Made by a program: the position numbers and the translations under genes
Notes under the pieces: model-generated
The model's input: only the letters and a program-made list of their open reading frames with translations
Databases searched by the model: none
What the model was told of the DNA's origin: nothing
From: Clostridium sp.
GTDB lineage: Bacteria > Bacillota > Clostridia > Lachnospirales > Lachnospiraceae
Reading direction: 5' to 3'
NCBI GenBank assembly: GCA_031275405.1
Contig: JAISOV010000054.1
Coordinates: 1 to 60,420, forward strand
DNA length: 60,420 nucleotides
In this document: positions 16,966-26,839 of the stretch, piece after piece
Layout of the letters: the number at the start of each line of letters is the position of its first letter
Numbering within the stretch: the first letter of the stretch is position 1

Positions 16966-17179
16966 GTTCTATCGAAAAGGGGAAATAGAAGAGGAGCAGA
17001 ACATATACGAGTTGGGCTTTACGAATTCCCTGTTCGCCATGCAGCTTGTCATGTTTCTGGAGAAAGAATTTCAGATCAGGATCGGGAATGAAGATATTAG
17101 CAGGGAAAATTTTCAGACCATTCGTCGGATAGGCGATCTGATCCGAAAGAAAACCGGCGAAACCCAGCCGTCTCCTTGA
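16925..17179 (+). CDS. Stand-alone acyl carrier protein for extender unit (FkbJ type)
   Basis: About 84 residues. The phosphopantetheine site is Ser in ELGFTNSLFAMQLVMFLE, and the later stretch (ENFQTIRRIGDLI) matches the FkbJ-like carriers of the methoxy/hydroxymalonyl pathway. It lies between the FkbK-like and FkbH-like genes, so I infer it carries the glyceryl unit through oxidation to hydroxymalonyl-ACP. Two starts are possible: ATG 16895, with GGAAAAGGA close by, and ATG 16925, with AGGAAAGG 12 bases before it. I chose 16925 because the protein then begins at the first carrier helix. Either way the start lies inside the previous gene. Confidence 0.82.
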   Translation: MEETKVRIREFLAKFYRKGEIEEEQNIYELGFTNSLFAMQLVMFLEKEFQIRIGNEDISRENFQTIRRIGDLIRKKTGETQPSP

Positions 17180-17264
17180 CGCGGACGAAGAGGGGGCAGC
17201 GGAAGGGAAAGCGTACATCCGCAAAACAGGCAGGCATGTGCGACGATACATCAGGAGGCGGCTT

Positions 17265-18305
17265 GTGAAAAAAGGACAGAAAATCAAGTGTGTGGTCTGG
17301 GATCTGGATCATACGGTCTGGGACGGAATACTGATGGAGGGAGACGACCTGGAGCTTCGTCCGAAGATCGAAAATATCATCAAAGAACTGGATGCCAGAG
17401 GGATTCTGCAGTCCATAGCAAGTAAAAATGAACCGGCTTGCGCCATGGCAGTCCTGAAGAAGCTGGGGATTCAGGAATACTTCCTGTATCCCCAGATCAG
17501 TTGGGGGCCAAAGTCGCTGGCCATACGGAGGATTGCGCAGAAACTGAATATTGGGCTGGATACCGTTGCGTTTGTGGACGATCAGATCTTCGAGCGGGAA
17601 GAGGTCAACTATGCGCAGCCGGAAGTTTGGTGTATTGACGCGGCGCGGACAGAGGATCTGCTTTCCCTTCCGGAAATGAATCCCAGGTTCCTGACGTCAG
17701 ATTCCAGAAACAGGAGACTGATGTATCAAAATGATATGGTTCGCGAGTCCTATGAACAGGCTTTTGAGGGATCCGGGGAAGAATTCCTGGCCTCGCTCCA
17801 TATGGAATTCAGCATGTCTCATGCCGGGGAGGATGACCTGGAAAGGGTGGAGGAGCTTACGGTAAGAACCCACCAGCTGAATTCCACAGGATATACCTAC
17901 TCTTATCGCGAGCTTCAGGAGCTGAAAGACTCCGGGAATCATTTGCTGTTGGTCTGCGATCTCACGGACAAGTTCGGAAGCTACGGAAAGATAGGGATAG
18001 GACTGGTGGAATGTCAGGAGCATGTCTGGGTCATTAAGCTGCTGCTGATGTCCTGCCGGGTGATGTCAAGAGGCGTGGGTTCTGTGCTGCTGTTGCAGAT
18101 GATGAAGCTGGCCAGGGAAAAGGATGTGGTTCTGAGGGCGGAATTTCTTCCTACGGACCGCAACCGTATCATGATGGTTACTTATAAATTTTTAGGGTTC
18201 TATGAAGTGGAAGAACGAGGGGAACTGGTGATACTGGAGCATGATTTGTCAGATATTCCGGGATTTCCTGATTATATGAAAATCAATTACCACGCTTCGG
18301 CCTAA
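17265..18305 (+). CDS. FkbH-like HAD-family glyceryl-ACP synthase
   Basis: About 346 residues. The HAD motif DLDHTVWDG near residues 12-20 supplies the aspartate nucleophile; IASKNEP and VAFVDDQIFEREEVN are the further HAD/FkbH motifs. The second half, with VRTHQLNSTGYTYS and MSCRVMSRGVG, is the acyltransferase-like part typical of FkbH. Known FkbH proteins load glyceryl from 1,3-bisphosphoglycerate onto a free ACP and remove phosphate, committing the pathway to hydroxy/methoxymalonyl-ACP. This separates it from aminomalonyl-ACP pathways, which start with a seryl-loading A domain instead. GTG 17265 is chosen because AGGAGG sits 6 bases before it. No O-methyltransferase is seen nearby, so the extender should stay hydroxymalonyl. 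Confidence 0.88.
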   Translation: MKKGQKIKCVVWDLDHTVWDGILMEGDDLELRPKIENIIKELDARGILQSIASKNEPACAMAVLKKLGIQEYFLYPQISWGPKSLAIRRIAQKLNIGLDTVAFVDDQIFEREEVNYAQPEVWCIDAARTEDLLSLPEMNPRFLTSDSRNRRLMYQNDMVRESYEQAFEGSGEEFLASLHMEFSMSHAGEDDLERVEELTVRTHQLNSTGYTYSYRELQELKDSGNHLLLVCDLTDKFGSYGKIGIGLVECQEHVWVIKLLLMSCRVMSRGVGSVLLLQMMKLAREKDVVLRAEFLPTDRNRIMMVTYKFLGFYEVEERGELVILEHDLSDIPGFPDYMKINYHASA

Positions 18306-18365
18306 CGGCCGGATAGCAGCGGTCAAGGATAGAACAGCATATAAGACAGTGTGGGAGGCACAGGA

Positions 18366-19610
18366 ATGGGAACAATAGGATTTCTTTTTCCGGGACAAGG
18401 CACGCAGCACATCGGCATGGGAGAAATGCTGTGTAAAGAGTACAGGATTGCCGACGAAACATTTGAAGAAGCGGGTGAATACCTGAATCTGGATCTGAAA
18501 AAGATGTGCTTTGAAGGAAGCCTGACGAATCTGAATCAGCTGGAGCATATGTTCTGCGCGATCTTGACGTGCAGCGTTGCTTCCTTTCGGGTGTACATGG
18601 AGCGGATAGGGATCCCGCCTAAGCTTACGGCGGGACACAGCCTGGGCGAGTACTCCGCGTTGGTATGCGCAGACGCGATGAGGCTGGAAGATGCCCTTAG
18701 GCTAGTGAAATTCAGGGGAAGCATTGCCCAGGAGCTTGCGGATGCGGGAAATTCTTGGATGGCGGTGGTGAACGGAACAGAAGAAGCCAGCCTGCGTGCC
18801 GCTTGCCAAAAGGCCTGCCAAAAAGGCAATTATGTGGCAATTTCCTGCTACAATTCAGAACGCCAGTATACGGTTTCAGGACATGGAGCCGCCGTCACGC
18901 AGGTGCAGGATCAGCTGGCGGATACGGGCGGGGAGCTGACGCCCCTTTTTATGAGCGCGCCCTTTCATTCGGATCTGATGAAGGCTGCGGCGGATCTCCT
19001 TGAGGAAGAATTATCCAGGTACCGTTATCGTAAGCTGAGATGGCCGGTGGTGTCCAATGTCCGCGCGGTTCCCTACGAAAGCGAAGAAGACCTTGTCAGA
19101 TCCCTGAAGCTCCAGCTGATCAAACCGGTGCGGTGGATGGAAAGCGTCCGCTACATGGAGGCGCAAGGGTGCGATTTCTTCCTGGAAATGGGTCCTCAGG
19201 CGATTTTAAGCAATCTGATGAACGCCCATGAAAGGCGTGTGGCCGTATACTCCTTTGGACAAAAGGACGACAGAGAGGATGTGATCCGTCGATTGACCGG
19301 CGGCCTGAAAGAGTTTATCGGAAGCTGCCTGGCGATAGCGGTATCCACACGCAATACAAACTGGGATGAAGCGGAGTATCAGGCGGGCGTTGTCAGACCC
19401 TATGAAAAAATAGAAGCGATTCAAAAAGAACTTGATGAAACAGGGAAACTGCCGGAACGCGGGCAAATGCTGGAAGCGTGGAACCTGCTGAAAACGATAC
19501 TCCAGACGAAACGGGTACCGCCGGAAGAGCAGGAAGAACGGTTCCAGGAGCTCTTCGACGTTACCAATACGGGAACATTATTTACCGATATGGCCGAGCG
19601 GCCGATCTAG
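18366..19610 (+). CDS. Discrete trans-acting acyltransferase
   Basis: About 414 residues. Motifs of a PKS acyltransferase are complete: FLFPGQGTQHIGMG, GHSLGEYSAL (Ser nucleophile) and APFHS (catalytic His region). The three PKS proteins downstream have no internal AT, so this enzyme should load their ACPs in trans. The substrate motif at the His site reads APFHS, not the HAFHS usual for malonyl-specific enzymes; with the neighbouring genes this hints at a hydroxymalonyl-ACP or mixed preference. The 100-residue C-terminal tail (STRNTNWDEAEYQAGVVRPY) is unlike plain FabD and resembles, from memory, the extensions of discrete ATs such as ClbG and ZmaF. ATG 18366 follows GGGAGG. Confidence 0.88.
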   Translation: MGTIGFLFPGQGTQHIGMGEMLCKEYRIADETFEEAGEYLNLDLKKMCFEGSLTNLNQLEHMFCAILTCSVASFRVYMERIGIPPKLTAGHSLGEYSALVCADAMRLEDALRLVKFRGSIAQELADAGNSWMAVVNGTEEASLRAACQKACQKGNYVAISCYNSERQYTVSGHGAAVTQVQDQLADTGGELTPLFMSAPFHSDLMKAAADLLEEELSRYRYRKLRWPVVSNVRAVPYESEEDLVRSLKLQLIKPVRWMESVRYMEAQGCDFFLEMGPQAILSNLMNAHERRVAVYSFGQKDDREDVIRRLTGGLKEFIGSCLAIAVSTRNTNWDEAEYQAGVVRPYEKIEAIQKELDETGKLPERGQMLEAWNLLKTILQTKRVPPEEQEERFQELFDVTNTGTLFTDMAERPI

Positions 19611-19676
19611 AAGCCGCGGCTGCCGTGTGCCTGTTCAGCGGCCTTTCGGAATCTGTGGATTTGGAGGGAAAGTACG

Positions 19677-22600
19677 ATGGGATTCAATCTGTTGGAATGG
19701 GACGACCAGAAGATAGAAGATATCAATGGAGTGGAAGAAATCAGCCATAGAGATCTTGCCATCATTGGCATGGCGGTTAAATTCCCAAAAGCGGAGACGG
19801 TCGATGGATTTTGGGAGAACCTGAAACACGGCGTTGACTGTGTGGATCATATACCGCAGAACCGGAAAGGGGATGCGGATCATTATCTTGCTGCTTTGGG
19901 CATGGCTCGTGATCCCGTAAGGTATCAAAAAAGCGGATACCTAAAGAACATTGATGAATTTGATTATCATTTTTTCAAAATCTCGCCCAAAGAGGCCGCC
20001 CTCATGGATCCCCATCAGAGAATCTTCCTGGAAACGGCGCTGTCAGCGGTGGAGGACGCCGGCTATGCCGGAAATAAAATCAGAGGAAGCGCGACGGGAG
20101 TCTACGTGGGCTTTAGCTCCACAGAACTCTATGACTATAAACGGATGATCGCGGAAACGGTGCCGGAAGCGCGCCCCATAGCGGTTTCCGGTAATATCGT
20201 GCCGATCATTGCCGGAAGGGTATCCTATGCGCTGGATCTGGACGGCCCGGCTATGACGGTGGATACCGCGTGTTCTTCCTCTCTGGTCGCGTTTCACCTT
20301 GCCTGCCAGGGCATAAAGGCCGGCGACTGCGAGATGGCGGTGGTCGGAGGCGTCAAAGTACAGCTCCTTCCTTTGGAACAGGAAGAAAAACTAGGGATAG
20401 AGTCACAAGACGGCATTACCAGGCCATTTGACCAGGCCGCCGCCGGAACGGTCATCAGTGAAGGCGCGGCGGCGGTTATGATCAAACCGCTGCATAAGGC
20501 GCTTCGGGACGGCGATCCTGTCTATGCGGTGGTGAAAGGAAGCGCGGTGAACCAGGATGGAAAATCCGTCGGGATCACGGCGCCGAACGGGGCCGCGCAG
20601 ACGAAGGTCATCGTAAAGGCCTGGAAGGACGCGCAGGTGGATCCGGAAGACATTTTTTACATAGAGGCTCACGGAACCGGAACCAATATAGGGGATCCCA
20701 TCGAGATAGAAGGAATCAGACGGGCCTTTGAAACTTATACAAAGAAGAAGCAGTTCTGTGCGATTGGTTCCGTAAAAGGCAATCTGGGCCATTTGGATTG
20801 CGCCGCGGGTATCGCGGGCTTGATCAAGACGGCGTTGACCCTGTATTACGGAGAAATTCCTCCTTCCATCCATTTTAAGAGACCGAATGAGAAATTAAGG
20901 CTGCATGAAACGGCGGTATACTTAAATAGCAGGCTACGGAAATACGAACAGGGAACCCGGCTAAGATATGCGGGAGTAAGCGCTTTTGGCCTGAGCGGAA
21001 CGAATTGCCATGTGGTCTTGGAGAAAGCGCCTTTTGTGGAATCTGAGAGGGGGGAGGAAGGCGGGTTTCCCAGGATCCTCACCATCTCGGCGAAATCCAA
21101 AGCCTCTTTGAAAGGTTTGCTCAAAAGCTATCAGGAATATCTGGAAAACCATCCGGAGCTTACGATAGAGGATGTTTCCTATACGCTGAATACAGGAAGG
21201 GCGCACCACACGTACCGCCTTGCCGTGCTTGCCGCCACGATCCAGTCTTTGCGTGAAAAAATCAGTATGATCCTATACCTCCAGACCATAGAAGAGGCTG
21301 GCCGGATAGAAGATGTGTATTATGGATCTATCGAAGAAGCCCTGTCAGCAACATGCCAGGACAGGATCCACATCATCAGAAAAAACGATCAACAGGAACT
21401 CAAGGCAGGCTGCCAAAGCTATGTGGAGGGAAAAAACATTGCGTGGGAATCTTTGTTTGCCCATGAAAAAAGGACTATTTTAAGGCTTCCCACCTATGCG
21501 TTTGAAAGAACCAGATGCTGGCTGGAAGCAAAGCAGCCGGAAAACATCTATTATCATGCGCTCTGGAAAAGAAGCGCTATGACTTATGAAAGAAAAAAGG
21601 AATTTACGGGAATAACCCTGATCTTAAAGGATACCCGCAAGATGGCCGACGCCTTGATCGAGAGGCTTAGGGACTGGGGGAAGGAATGGATCGCGCTTTC
21701 ACTTTCCGACAGTTTTCGCAAGGTGGATGGACACAGCTATGAAATCACAGGCACAGAAGAGGAATTCAGCGCTGTTTTCCAGGATCACGATACGGGCCGG
21801 ATCGACCGGATCATCCATCTGTCCTCGGTGACGGGCCAGGGGGAGGCCGCCACCTTAGAAGAGCAGGAGAGACAGCTGCGGATAGGGGTAGACAGTCTGC
21901 GCCATATGGTCAAAGCCTTGAAGCGTACGGCGGATCCTCTGAAAGCGGATCTGATCCTGGTGTCCGAATATGCGCATGGCGTGACGGAGAAACAGGCATA
22001 TGTGAAGCCTGCCAACGCGTCTTTCTTTGGCATGGGCAAGGTCGTCGCCATGGAGAATCCCTTGGTGACATGCCGCTGCGTTGACCTGGATGGGGCTACC
22101 GCCGCAGAAACCCTCATAGAAGATCTTTTTTCGGAACAGGCCGGGTATCTGTCCGCCTATCGGGAGGGCGTCAGATATACGGAGGAAATTGCCGCATGGG
22201 ATCCGGAGGCGCTGCGTGAGGATGCGGTCAGGATCAAAAAGGGCGGGGTTTATCTGATAGCGGGCGGAACCGGTATCATCGGCCTGGAAATGGCCAGGTA
22301 CCTTGCCGCCAGGGAAAAGGTTCATCTGGTTCTGGTGAGCCGCTCCTCCTTGCCGGAAAGGAGCCAATGGAGCCGGTATGCGGATACGCCTGTCTATCGG
22401 AAGATACGCGGTATTCTGGAGCTTGAGGAAGCAGGGAGCAGCGTGACTGCCTGCCGCGCGGACATCTCGAAAGAGGAAGAGGCGGCTGCCTGCGTCGCCT
22501 ATGTACTGGATACCTTCGGACGTATCGACGGCGTGATCAACAGTGCGGGAGTCGGCATAGCCGCGGAAAGCGTGGAAGGGGCCGGGGAAGAAGATTTTGA

Positions 22601-25600
22601 TGGGGTGACAGCCGCGAAAATCGCGGGTACATGGCTGCTGGACAAAGCCACGCAGGCGATGGATCTGGACTTTTTTATCGTATGTTCTTCCGTCATTACC
22701 CTGATAGGAGGCGTCCGGGCAGCCGCTTATACGGTGGGGAATACCTACCTGGACGCGTTTACCGAATACCGCAACAGAAAGGGCAGGCGCACGCTCACCA
22801 TCAACTGGGCGATGTGGGAAGACACCTTTCAGAAATACGTGGCCGACGGGAACAAGGATGCTGAGAAATATCAAAACAGGCAGATCTTCCAGGTGCTTCC
22901 CAAGCAGAGCGCGAGGGAGGCTTTTCATACCATCCTGCGGTATCGTGTCAACCGGGTGATCGTGGGGAAATTAAATGTCGGCAGCGAGCTTTTTCTCCTA
23001 CGGAAGGAGCTGCCCTTTACCTGGTCCGAAGCAATCCAGGGAACGCTTGCCAAAGCCCGGAGTATGGCAAAGACATCCGGGAGCAAAGCGGATCTTTCCG
23101 TCCGGCTGCTAGGAAGGGAGGAAGCCGGTTATACGGAAAAGGAACGGGAGGTGGCAAAGATCTTTGCCGGTGTGCTGGGATACCGGGAAATCCATGTGGA
23201 CGACAATTTCTATGAGCTGGGCGGTGATTCCATTTTCATACTCAGGGTATTGAACCAGATTTCGGAACGTATGGGCATAGACGTCAGCCTGGAGGATTTT
23301 GTGGAGAACAGCACGGTCGCGAAACTTAGCGGCTTTCTGGAGCGCGGGTCCAAAGACCTTGGCGGCGGGAAGGAACAGAAGCCGCTGTATCCCAAATACC
23401 AGCCTGACCGGGAAAATCTCTATGAGCCGTTTCCTCTGACTCAGGTACAGATGGCGTATATGATGGGAAGAAATGAGCTTTTTGAAATGGGCGGAATCTC
23501 CACCCATGTATATACGGAGATGGAACTTTCTCTCGACATTTCCAGGTTGGAATCATGCATCAATCATGTGATCCGGCGGCATCCCATGCTGCGTGCCGTC
23601 ATGCTTCCGGATGGAACTCAGAAAATACTGGAACGTGTTCCCTGGTATAGGCTCAAAGCGGAGGATCTGACCGGGCTTCCGGAAGAGGCCAAAAAGCGGC
23701 GTCTGCTGGAGGAAAGAAACAGGATGTCGCACGATGTTTTTGACACGGCTGCCTATCCCCTTTATGAATTCCGGGCATTTCGGCTAAGCCGCGGGGCGCA
23801 TTATCTGTGCGTCGGCATGGACGTATTGATCGCGGACGGAGCCAGTATGAATATCATCATGAATGACGTCATAGAAGCCTACTTCCATTACGGTGAGGCC
23901 GGGCAGCCGTTCCTTTCCCCGCCTGACCGGGAGCAGTCGTCCGGCCTGCGCGAGGCTTCCTATGGTCAGGCGGCAGCCCCTTCACGCTCTGGATCTGACC
24001 CTGCTCCGGACTCCGGTTTCACGGGGGAGCTTCCGGACTTTACCTTTCGGGATTATGTGCTGGCCTGTCGAGACCTTGAGACGTCGGCCGTCTATGAAAG
24101 AGATCAGCAGTACTGGCTTAACAAGCTGGAGGACTTTCCGAAACCGCCCGCCCTTCCCTGTACGGGAAATCCCACGGAGATCAAAAAGCCGCGGTTTACA
24201 AGGCTGAGCAGACGGATCCCCAAGGAACGGTGGAACGATCTGAAAAGCTTCGCGCGGAAACAGAATCTTTCTCCCTCCGCGCTGCTGTGTACGGCTTATA
24301 CAGAGGTGCTTTCCTTTTGGAGCGGGCAGCCCCGGCTGGCGGTGAACCTTACCTTGTTCAACAGGTATCCTTTCCATCAAGATGTGGATCGGCTGGTGGG
24401 TGATTTTACCTCCCTGATGCTGCTGGACATTGACCATCAGGGAGCGGGATCCTTTCTGGAAAAGGCCCGTAATGTCCAGCGGGTCATGATGGAGGCGCTC
24501 GAACACAGGCATTATGACGGGATAGAGTTTATCCGGGATTTGTCCCGGTATCATGGCCTGGGAACAAAAGCGGCGCTGCCATATGTCTTCACCAGTATGC
24601 TGTTCGGCGATAAGAGCTATGCTTCCCTGGGGCATGACGCGTATTATACGGTGAAATACAGAGTGACGCAGACGCCTCAGGTGTATCTGGATCATCAGGC
24701 GGCGGAGGATAACGGAAACCTGGAATTGAGCTGGGATTATGTGGAAGGGCTGTTTGAGGAGGAAATGATCGGGCAGATGTTTGCTGCCTATGTCTCCCTT
24801 TTGATGGGGCTGGACGAAGCGAAGGCGGGCGATCTCCCGCAGGCGCCTCAAAAGGACAGAGAGCTTGTAGAAAGGTATCATGCGACGCAGGCGGCGGTCG
24901 GTGAGGGAACTCTGGCTTCCCTGCTGATACGCCAGGCCCTGAGGACGCCGGATCGTATCGCGGTGGAGTCAGGCGATGAAAAGCTCACCTATCGCGGGCT
25001 CCACCGGGCGTCAGACCGGGTGGCGCATGATCTCAAAGCAAAGGGGGTCGTTCCCGGGGACTGTGTCTGCGTGATGGGAGAACGGCATTCGGACACGGTG
25101 GTCAGCGTGCTGGGCATCTTAAAAGCGGGAGCCGCCTATGTGCCTGTTGACCCGGAATATCCGGCTGACCGGAAGAACCAGATCATCGAACTATGCGGCG
25201 CGGGGCTGGTTCTGGACAGGCCGTATCTGAGAGAGATCTTAGAGTCGGAAGAACTGCCGGAGGAGCCGGTAGACGACAGCCGCCCGGACGGCGTCGCCTA
25301 TGTGATTTTCACGTCGGGCAGCACAGGAGTCCCAAAAGGGGTCGTCATATCCCACGAGGCGGCGGTCAACACCGTCCTGGACATGAACAGAAGATTCGGG
25401 GTGACGGAGAACGACAGGATTCTGGGGATTTCTTCTCTGTGCTTTGATCTGTCCGTCTATGATCTGTTTGGTTCACTGAGTACGGGGGCGACACTGGTAC
25501 CGGTGAACCATCCAAGGGACGCGGCGGAGCTGCTGTCCCACCTAAGCGGGAAGAGGATCACGCTATGGAATTCCGTGCCAGCCGTGATGGAACTGATGCT

Positions 25601-26786
25601 GGACAGCCTTCCGGAGGATTTTATAGGTGATACGTTGAGCAGGGTCTTTCTGAGCGGGGATTTTATACCGGTATCTCTTCCGGACAGGATCAGGAAATAT
25701 TTCCCTTTTGCGCAAATCATAAGCTTGGGAGGGGCGACGGAAGCGTCCATATGGTCCGTCTACTATCCGATTGAACAGGTCAAGGAAAACTGGACGAGTA
25801 TCCCCTATGGAATGCCTCTGGCGAATCAGACGCTTTCTATTCTGAATCACGAGGGGAAGATCAACCCGGTCAATGTACCCGGAGAGATCTGCATAGGGGG
25901 AAAAGGCCTGGCAAATGGCTATCTCCATGACGAAGAAAAGACCAGCGCGGCGTTTATCACGCACCCTGCATTGGGCCGGCTGTATCGAACAGGGGATCAC
26001 GGAATCTTCCGCAGGGAAGGCTACATCGAAATCCTGGGAAGGACGGATCAACAGGTGAAGATCAAAGGCTACAGAATCGAACTGGGCGAGATCGAGAGCG
26101 TACTTGCAAAATATCCCGCCGTCCAACATGCGGTCGTGACGGTTCGTTCGGATTCCGGCGGCATGAAATATCTCTGCGGATATGTCACTGCCGGGGAAGC
26201 GGTCAGCCCAAAAGAGATCAAAGCGTATTTAGCCTCTAAGCTGCCGGAGTATATGGTACCGCAGTACATCACGGTGCTGGATGAATGGGTTCTGACGCCG
26301 AATGGAAAGGTCGATAGAAAGAATCTTCCGGAACCGGACAGGAACCGATGTGCTTCGGAAGAAGCGTGGATCAGCCCGTCCAACGAGGTGGAAGAAAAGC
26401 TGGCAGGTATCTGGTCCGGGATACTCGGCTCGGACAGAATCGGGGTGGAGCAGAACTTCTTTGATCTGGGCGGCGATTCCTTCTCGCTGGTAAAAATGCA
26501 GAAAGAGATAGAGCGGATCTATCCAGGGAAATTAACGATTACCGATATTTTTGCCAACCCGACGATTTCTATGCTGACGAGGCACATAATGGGAGACGAA
26601 AGCGGGCATGAGGGCGGCGCTTCTGGCAAAAAGGAGAGCGGCTTTCAGAACAGCGCTGACGGCAGGGAGGAAGCCGGGCATTACGAACAGCAGCTTTCCA
26701 GGATGATCGATCAAGTGCGGGAAGGAACGCTGGATATTCAGGAAGCGGTTCATGCGATCGTCGGCAAGGGGCGGCAGAACGGCTGA
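19677..26786 (+). CDS. Hybrid trans-AT PKS-NRPS, KS-KR-ACP-Cy-A(Cys)-T
   Basis: A 2369-residue protein. KS about 24-445 with Cys199 in DTACSSS, EAHGTGT and KGNLGHLD. Next comes a linker (about 450-620) that keeps the KS-AT hinge and post-AT PTYAFERTRCW stretch but no AT. KR about 855-1080 (GGTGIIGLEMARYL; CSSV and AAYTVGN with catalytic Tyr). ACP Ser near 1184 (ELGGDSIFI). Cy domain about 1250-1700, shown by FPLTQVQMAYMMGR, DVLIADGAS (DxxxxDxxS) and VTQTPQVYLDHQ. A domain near 1870 (FTSGSTGVPKG), pocket D-L-Y-N-L-S-L-I-W, the exact published cysteine code. T Ser near 2268 (DLGGDSFSL), then a short docking-like tail. It should add a reduced (hydroxy) C2 unit, then cysteine cyclized to a thiazoline; no oxidase domain is present. 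Confidence 0.92.
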   Translation: MGFNLLEWDDQKIEDINGVEEISHRDLAIIGMAVKFPKAETVDGFWENLKHGVDCVDHIPQNRKGDADHYLAALGMARDPVRYQKSGYLKNIDEFDYHFFKISPKEAALMDPHQRIFLETALSAVEDAGYAGNKIRGSATGVYVGFSSTELYDYKRMIAETVPEARPIAVSGNIVPIIAGRVSYALDLDGPAMTVDTACSSSLVAFHLACQGIKAGDCEMAVVGGVKVQLLPLEQEEKLGIESQDGITRPFDQAAAGTVISEGAAAVMIKPLHKALRDGDPVYAVVKGSAVNQDGKSVGITAPNGAAQTKVIVKAWKDAQVDPEDIFYIEAHGTGTNIGDPIEIEGIRRAFETYTKKKQFCAIGSVKGNLGHLDCAAGIAGLIKTALTLYYGEIPPSIHFKRPNEKLRLHETAVYLNSRLRKYEQGTRLRYAGVSAFGLSGTNCHVVLEKAPFVESERGEEGGFPRILTISAKSKASLKGLLKSYQEYLENHPELTIEDVSYTLNTGRAHHTYRLAVLAATIQSLREKISMILYLQTIEEAGRIEDVYYGSIEEALSATCQDRIHIIRKNDQQELKAGCQSYVEGKNIAWESLFAHEKRTILRLPTYAFERTRCWLEAKQPENIYYHALWKRSAMTYERKKEFTGITLILKDTRKMADALIERLRDWGKEWIALSLSDSFRKVDGHSYEITGTEEEFSAVFQDHDTGRIDRIIHLSSVTGQGEAATLEEQERQLRIGVDSLRHMVKALKRTADPLKADLILVSEYAHGVTEKQAYVKPANASFFGMGKVVAMENPLVTCRCVDLDGATAAETLIEDLFSEQAGYLSAYREGVRYTEEIAAWDPEALREDAVRIKKGGVYLIAGGTGIIGLEMARYLAAREKVHLVLVSRSSLPERSQWSRYADTPVYRKIRGILELEEAGSSVTACRADISKEEEAAACVAYVLDTFGRIDGVINSAGVGIAAESVEGAGEEDFDGVTAAKIAGTWLLDKATQAMDLDFFIVCSSVITLIGGVRAAAYTVGNTYLDAFTEYRNRKGRRTLTINWAMWEDTFQKYVADGNKDAEKYQNRQIFQVLPKQSAREAFHTILRYRVNRVIVGKLNVGSELFLLRKELPFTWSEAIQGTLAKARSMAKTSGSKADLSVRLLGREEAGYTEKEREVAKIFAGVLGYREIHVDDNFYELGGDSIFILRVLNQISERMGIDVSLEDFVENSTVAKLSGFLERGSKDLGGGKEQKPLYPKYQPDRENLYEPFPLTQVQMAYMMGRNELFEMGGISTHVYTEMELSLDISRLESCINHVIRRHPMLRAVMLPDGTQKILERVPWYRLKAEDLTGLPEEAKKRRLLEERNRMSHDVFDTAAYPLYEFRAFRLSRGAHYLCVGMDVLIADGASMNIIMNDVIEAYFHYGEAGQPFLSPPDREQSSGLREASYGQAAAPSRSGSDPAPDSGFTGELPDFTFRDYVLACRDLETSAVYERDQQYWLNKLEDFPKPPALPCTGNPTEIKKPRFTRLSRRIPKERWNDLKSFARKQNLSPSALLCTAYTEVLSFWSGQPRLAVNLTLFNRYPFHQDVDRLVGDFTSLMLLDIDHQGAGSFLEKARNVQRVMMEALEHRHYDGIEFIRDLSRYHGLGTKAALPYVFTSMLFGDKSYASLGHDAYYTVKYRVTQTPQVYLDHQAAEDNGNLELSWDYVEGLFEEEMIGQMFAAYVSLLMGLDEAKAGDLPQAPQKDRELVERYHATQAAVGEGTLASLLIRQALRTPDRIAVESGDEKLTYRGLHRASDRVAHDLKAKGVVPGDCVCVMGERHSDTVVSVLGILKAGAAYVPVDPEYPADRKNQIIELCGAGLVLDRPYLREILESEELPEEPVDDSRPDGVAYVIFTSGSTGVPKGVVISHEAAVNTVLDMNRRFGVTENDRILGISSLCFDLSVYDLFGSLSTGATLVPVNHPRDAAELLSHLSGKRITLWNSVPAVMELMLDSLPEDFIGDTLSRVFLSGDFIPVSLPDRIRKYFPFAQIISLGGATEASIWSVYYPIEQVKENWTSIPYGMPLANQTLSILNHEGKINPVNVPGEICIGGKGLANGYLHDEEKTSAAFITHPALGRLYRTGDHGIFRREGYIEILGRTDQQVKIKGYRIELGEIESVLAKYPAVQHAVVTVRSDSGGMKYLCGYVTAGEAVSPKEIKAYLASKLPEYMVPQYITVLDEWVLTPNGKVDRKNLPEPDRNRCASEEAWISPSNEVEEKLAGIWSGILGSDRIGVEQNFFDLGGDSFSLVKMQKEIERIYPGKLTITDIFANPTISMLTRHIMGDESGHEGGASGKKESGFQNSADGREEAGHYEQQLSRMIDQVREGTLDIQEAVHAIVGKGRQNG

Positions 26787-26839
26787 CGCGCCGCCGTCGG
26801 CTGCCTGTGTGCCGGAATCCGGAAGAAGGGAGGGCAGGA

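Noticed and set aside
16069..18305. Aminomalonyl-ACP pathway as in colibactin
   Set aside because: A seryl-loading adenylation domain would be required and is absent, while an FkbH-like glyceryl-loading protein is present.
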